This document shows positions 59,854 to 64,000 of a stretch of 64,000 bases of DNA, one piece after another. The DNA comes from Burkholderia sp. WP9. GTDB taxonomy: Bacteria > Pseudomonadota > Gammaproteobacteria > Burkholderiales > Burkholderiaceae. The translations under genes were made by a program, and so were the position numbers. Where the stretch lies: assembly GCF_900104795.1 (NCBI RefSeq), contig NZ_FNTG01000001.1, positions 558,001-622,000 of the forward strand. Reading direction: 5' to 3'. Position 1 is the stretch's first letter; each line of letters starts with the position of its first letter. Under the pieces are notes generated by a model. It did no database searches. It was not told the origin of the DNA and worked only from the letters and a program-made list of their open reading frames with translations.

Positions 59854-61005
59854 ATGTCGACCTGGTTACTTCCCGAGAATATTGCCGACGTGCTGCCGTC
59901 GGAAGCCCGTAAGATCGAAGAGTTGCGGCGCCATTTGCTGGACCGTTTCCGTTCGTACGGCTACGAAATGGTCATGCCGCCGTTGCTCGAGTACATCGAG
60001 TCGCTGCTTACGGGCGGCGGTCACGATCTGAATCTGCGCACCTTCAAGCTCGTCGATCAACTGTCGGGACGCACGCTCGGTCTGCGCGCGGACATTACGC
60101 CGCAGGTCGCGCGAATCGACGCGCATCTGCTGAATCGCCAGGGCGTGACACGCCTTTGCTACGCGGGCAACGTCGCGCATACGCGGCCGCGCGGCCTGCA
60201 CGCCACGCGCGAGCAGATCCAGATCGGCGCGGAAATCTACGGCCACGCCGGCCTCGAAGCGGACCTGGAAATCCAGCAATTGATGCTCGACGCACTGCGT
60301 CTGGCGGGCCTCGCGAAAGTTCGCCTCGATCTGTGCCACGCGGGCGTGCTCGCCGCGCTGATCGAAGCCGAACCGGCCGCGGCCGAGCTCGGGCAGTCGC
60401 TCTACGACGCGCTCGCGGGCAAAGACGTACCGCGCCTCGTCGAACTCACGGCGAACCTGACGCCGGCGATTCGCGACGCGTTGCGCGCGCTGCCCACGCT
60501 GTACGGCGACGCGTCCGTGCTCGACGAAGCCCGCGCGCGCTTGCCGAATATGCCGGCCATTGCCCGTGCGCTCGACGATCTCGCGTTCCTCGCGAGCCAG
60601 GTGGAGGGCGCCGAAGTGATGATCGATCTCGCGGATCTGCGCGGCTATGCTTATCACAGCGGCGTGATGTTCTCGGCGTATGTGGACGGCGTGCCGAATG
60701 CAGTAGCGCGCGGCGGCCGTTACGACCACGTGGGTCAAGCGTACGGCCGCGCACGGGCGGCCACGGGCTTTTCGCTCGATCTGCGCGAGGTGGCGCGGAT
60801 TTCACCGGTCGAAGCGCGCAGCAGCGCGATTCTCGCGCCGTGGCAGCATGACGAGGCGCTGCGCGTGAGCGTCGCCGCGTTGCGAGATGCCGGCGAGGTG
60901 GTGATTCAGGCGCTGCCCGGCCATGAGCACGATCTGGACGAATTCGCGTTCGACCGTGTGTTGATCGAGCGCAACGGTAATTGGGTCGTCGAACCGCGCG
61001 CCTGA
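59854..61005 (+). CDS. hisZ: ATP phosphoribosyltransferase regulatory subunit HisZ
   Basis: Catalytically inactive class II synthetase-like protein of 383 residues that binds short-form HisG and gives it activity and histidine feedback in histidine synthesis. [20 protein letters not shown] and the motif 3-like segment [10 protein letters not shown] are typical. The partner hisG is not in this window. The location between hflC/DUF2065 and purA is conserved in related bacteria. Confidence 0.94.
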   Translation: MSTWLLPENIADVLPSEARKIEELRRHLLDRFRSYGYEMVMPPLLEYIESLLTGGGHDLNLRTFKLVDQLSGRTLGLRADITPQVARIDAHLLNRQGVTRLCYAGNVAHTRPRGLHATREQIQIGAEIYGHAGLEADLEIQQLMLDALRLAGLAKVRLDLCHAGVLAALIEAEPAAAELGQSLYDALAGKDVPRLVELTANLTPAIRDALRALPTLYGDASVLDEARARLPNMPAIARALDDLAFLASQVEGAEVMIDLADLRGYAYHSGVMFSAYVDGVPNAVARGGRYDHVGQAYGRARAATGFSLDLREVARISPVEARSSAILAPWQHDEALRVSVAALRDAGEVVIQALPGHEHDLDEFAFDRVLIERNGNWVVEPRA

Positions 61006-61080
61006 GCGCGTTCCGGCAGACCCGCCCGAGGGCGATCCTCAGGGCATGTCAGACGGCGTCGAATGTGTCGCCGAAGCAGG

Positions 61081-61104
61081 GCGCGGCCAGTGGCCGCGCT
61101 ACTT
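61081..61104 (+). terminator. Hairpin after hisZ, probable terminator
   Basis: Stem GCGCGGCC (61081-61088), loop AGT, stem GGCCGCGC (61092-61099), followed by TACTTT. The T tract is weak. Confidence 0.5.
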
Positions 61105-61179
61105 TCGCCATACCCACCATAACGTGCATACCGTTGAGCGGAAACGGAAAAATTCGGAAGGTTCCGCGAACATAGGTAG

Positions 61180-62556
<1,377 letters not shown>

Positions 62557-62559
62557 GCC

Positions 62560-63150
62560 ATGGTGCAAGGTGTACCCATGATTGCGATGAAAGATCCGCG
62601 CAACGACGACAAGAACCTGTGGGTCGGCTGGGACGAGTATCACCGGCTGATCGAAATGCTCGCGTTGCAGGTGCACGAGTCGGGCTGGAAATTCGACAAG
62701 ATCCTGTGCCTCGCGCGCGGCGGTTTGCGCGTCGGCGATCAGCTCTCGCGCATTTACGATCTGCCGCTGGCGATTCTTGCCACGAGTTCGTATCGTGAAG
62801 CGGCCGGCACGGAGCAGGGCGAACTCGATATCGCGCAATACATCACCATGACGCGTGGCGAACTGCACGGCAACGTGCTGCTGGTCGACGACCTGGTGGA
62901 TTCGGGCGTAACGCTCGCACGTGTTCAGCAGCATCTGAAAGAGCGTTATCCGGCGATCACCGCGGTGCGTTCGGCGGTGCTCTGGTACAAGGGCTGCTCG
63001 AAGGTGAAGCCCGACTACCACGTGCAGTATCTGCCCACCAATCCGTGGATTCATCAGCCGTTCGAGGAATGGGACACGGTTCGTCCGCACAACCTCGGCG
63101 CATGGATCAAGCGTGGCACGGCGCAAGCGCAGGAGTCGTCGGAGAAGTGA
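62560..63150 (+). CDS. Purine-type phosphoribosyltransferase
   Basis: A 196-residue cytoplasmic type I phosphoribosyltransferase. The PRPP-binding motif VLLVDDLVDSGVTL is intact near residue 107. The remaining sequence resembles bacterial xanthine/hypoxanthine-salvage enzymes, but the base specificity cannot be fixed. Three ATGs lie within nine codons; the third-codon-spaced one at 62578 has AAGGTG before it and may be the real start. It follows purA by 3 bp. Confidence 0.87.
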   Translation: MVQGVPMIAMKDPRNDDKNLWVGWDEYHRLIEMLALQVHESGWKFDKILCLARGGLRVGDQLSRIYDLPLAILATSSYREAAGTEQGELDIAQYITMTRGELHGNVLLVDDLVDSGVTLARVQQHLKERYPAITAVRSAVLWYKGCSKVKPDYHVQYLPTNPWIHQPFEEWDTVRPHNLGAWIKRGTAQAQESSEK

Positions 63151-63200
63151 TGCGAACTTCGGCGCCGAAATCGTTGCGTCGTCCCCCGCGTTGTCTCGCA

Positions 63201-63229
63201 AAACGGAGCTCATTGGGCTCCGTTTTTTT
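63201..63229 (+). terminator. Rho-independent terminator after the purA unit
   Basis: Perfect 9-bp stem AAACGGAGC (63201-63209) and GCTCCGTTT (63217-63225), 7-base loop, continued by a T run. Confidence 0.92.
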
Positions 63230-63431
63230 ATGTGCGCGCCGTGCGCGCGTGCTTCGCAAACTGCGCATCGGCGATGCCGCTAATACGGCCCGCCCAGCAG
63301 ACGCGCCCATATCGCGGTGCTACACTTCGCGGACCATCTCGTGGTGTATCCACAACAAGCCGGGCGGCGTCAGGCGGGCAGTTTAGAATAGCGGTCGCTT
63401 TTTCGCCCAGGGAACGGATTTCCTCGCGTTT

Positions 63432-64000
63432 ATGACAGATAACAATCACGAGCACAAACAGCCTCTGCCTTCCCTCGCCATCGCTGCGATCGGAGTGGTA
63501 TTCGGCGATATCGGCACGAGCCCGTTGTACTCGCTGAAGGAAGCCTTTAGTCCATCCCACGGCATTCCGCTGACCGAGCAATCCATTCTGGGCGTGATCT
63601 CGCTGTTGTTCTGGGCGATCGTGATCGTGGTCGGCATCAAGTACGTGTTGTTCGTGATGCGCGCGGACAATAACGGCGAGGGCGGTGTTCTCGCGCTGAT
63701 GGCGCTGGCGCTGCGCTCGCTCGACGAGAAGTCGAAAATGGCCGGCTTGCTGATGATGCTCGGCATCTTCGGCGCCTGCATGTTCTATGGCGACGCGGTG
63801 ATCACGCCGGCCATTTCGGTGATCTCGGCCGTAGAAGGTCTGGAGATTGCGGCGCCAAATCTGTCGCATCTGGTGTTGCCGCTGACCATCGTGATCCTGA
63901 TATTGCTGTTCTGGATTCAGCGGCACGGCACGGCCATGGTCGGCCGCCTGTTCGGTCCGATCATGGTGCTGTGGTTCGTGGTGCTCGCGGCGCTCGGCCT
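63432..64000 (+). CDS. kup: Potassium uptake protein Kup (N-terminal part)
   Basis: The first 189 codons of a K+/H+ symporter of the KUP/HAK family; the gene runs off the right edge. The conserved opening segment [20 protein letters not shown] is followed by hydrophobic helices ([39 protein letters not shown]). [16 protein letters not shown] is a signature loop of the family. The full-length family is about 620-630 residues. Confidence 0.95.
   Translation, partial: MTDNNHEHKQPLPSLAIAAIGVVFGDIGTSPLYSLKEAFSPSHGIPLTEQSILGVISLLFWAIVIVVGIKYVLFVMRADNNGEGGVLALMALALRSLDEKSKMAGLLMMLGIFGACMFYGDAVITPAISVISAVEGLEIAAPNLSHLVLPLTIVILILLFWIQRHGTAMVGRLFGPIMVLWFVVLAALG

Overview
The window is a high-GC stretch of a proteobacterial chromosome. 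Its protein sequences and gene order point to Burkholderiaceae, most likely Paraburkholderia or Burkholderia. The best clues are the phasin at the left edge, the complete isc operon, the block hfq-hflX-hflK-hflC-DUF2065-hisZ-purA, and pyrG-kdsA-eno-ftsB. I assigned this by recognising families, not by a database search. The DNA is core genome. I found no insertion sequence, phage gene, integrase, CRISPR array, rRNA or tRNA.

Layout. 1-7.4 kb: the start of a phasin gene with its promoter, a PBP7-type endopeptidase (pbpG), an IclR regulator divergent from lutAB (lactate oxidation Fe-S proteins, with no lutC beside them), a Gly/Asn/Tyr-rich lipoprotein, an orphan small ORF and a low-molecular-weight tyrosine phosphatase. 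7.4-13.7 kb: the iron-sulfur cluster operon iscR-iscS-iscU-iscA-hscB-hscA-fdx-iscX, headed by two IscR-type operators and containing an internal terminator-like hairpin. 13.8-20.7 kb (minus strand): a glycine-zipper protein, lysS, prfB with its programmed +1 frameshift, recJ and an RpfE-type gene. 20.9-28.1 kb (plus strand): a small orphan gene, lolC-lolD, tatD, comEC and an alpha/beta hydrolase. 28.2-32.8 kb: pyrG-kdsA-eno-ftsB. 32.9-35.0 kb (minus strand): a small lipoprotein, hslO (Hsp33) and a gamma carbonic anhydrase. 35.3-44.6 kb (plus strand): a DUF455 protein, a hydrolase, a PHP phosphoesterase, a YciO/Sua5 protein, a site-2 protease, trpS, a methyltransferase, dapA, bamC and a beta-lactamase-fold hydrolase. 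44.8-45.5 kb (minus strand): a Bax inhibitor-1/YccA protein. 45.8-64 kb (plus strand): ndk, rlmN, rodZ, ispG, hisS, yfgM, bamB, der, hfq, hflX, hflK, hflC, a DUF2065 gene, hisZ, purA, a phosphoribosyltransferase and the start of kup.

How the genes fit together. The isc operon supplies clusters to Fe-S proteins seen here: LutA/LutB, RlmN, IspG and, by its cysteine motif, TrpS. Envelope building is prominent: LolCD and BamB/BamC (outer-membrane lipoproteins and proteins), KdsA (lipopolysaccharide KDO), DapA and PbpG (peptidoglycan), RodZ and FtsB (shape and division). HflK/HflC and the YccA-like protein belong to FtsH protease control.

No new multigene system is evident. The features most worth a second look are an unexplained nest of three perfect stems upstream of ndk, a phasin promoter framed by a 13-bp inverted repeat, a cysteine motif in TrpS like that of the [4Fe-4S] tryptophanyl-tRNA synthetase of Thermotoga, a metal-type KdsA, lutAB without lutC, and a 447-bp hairpin-bearing gap in the bamB-der operon.
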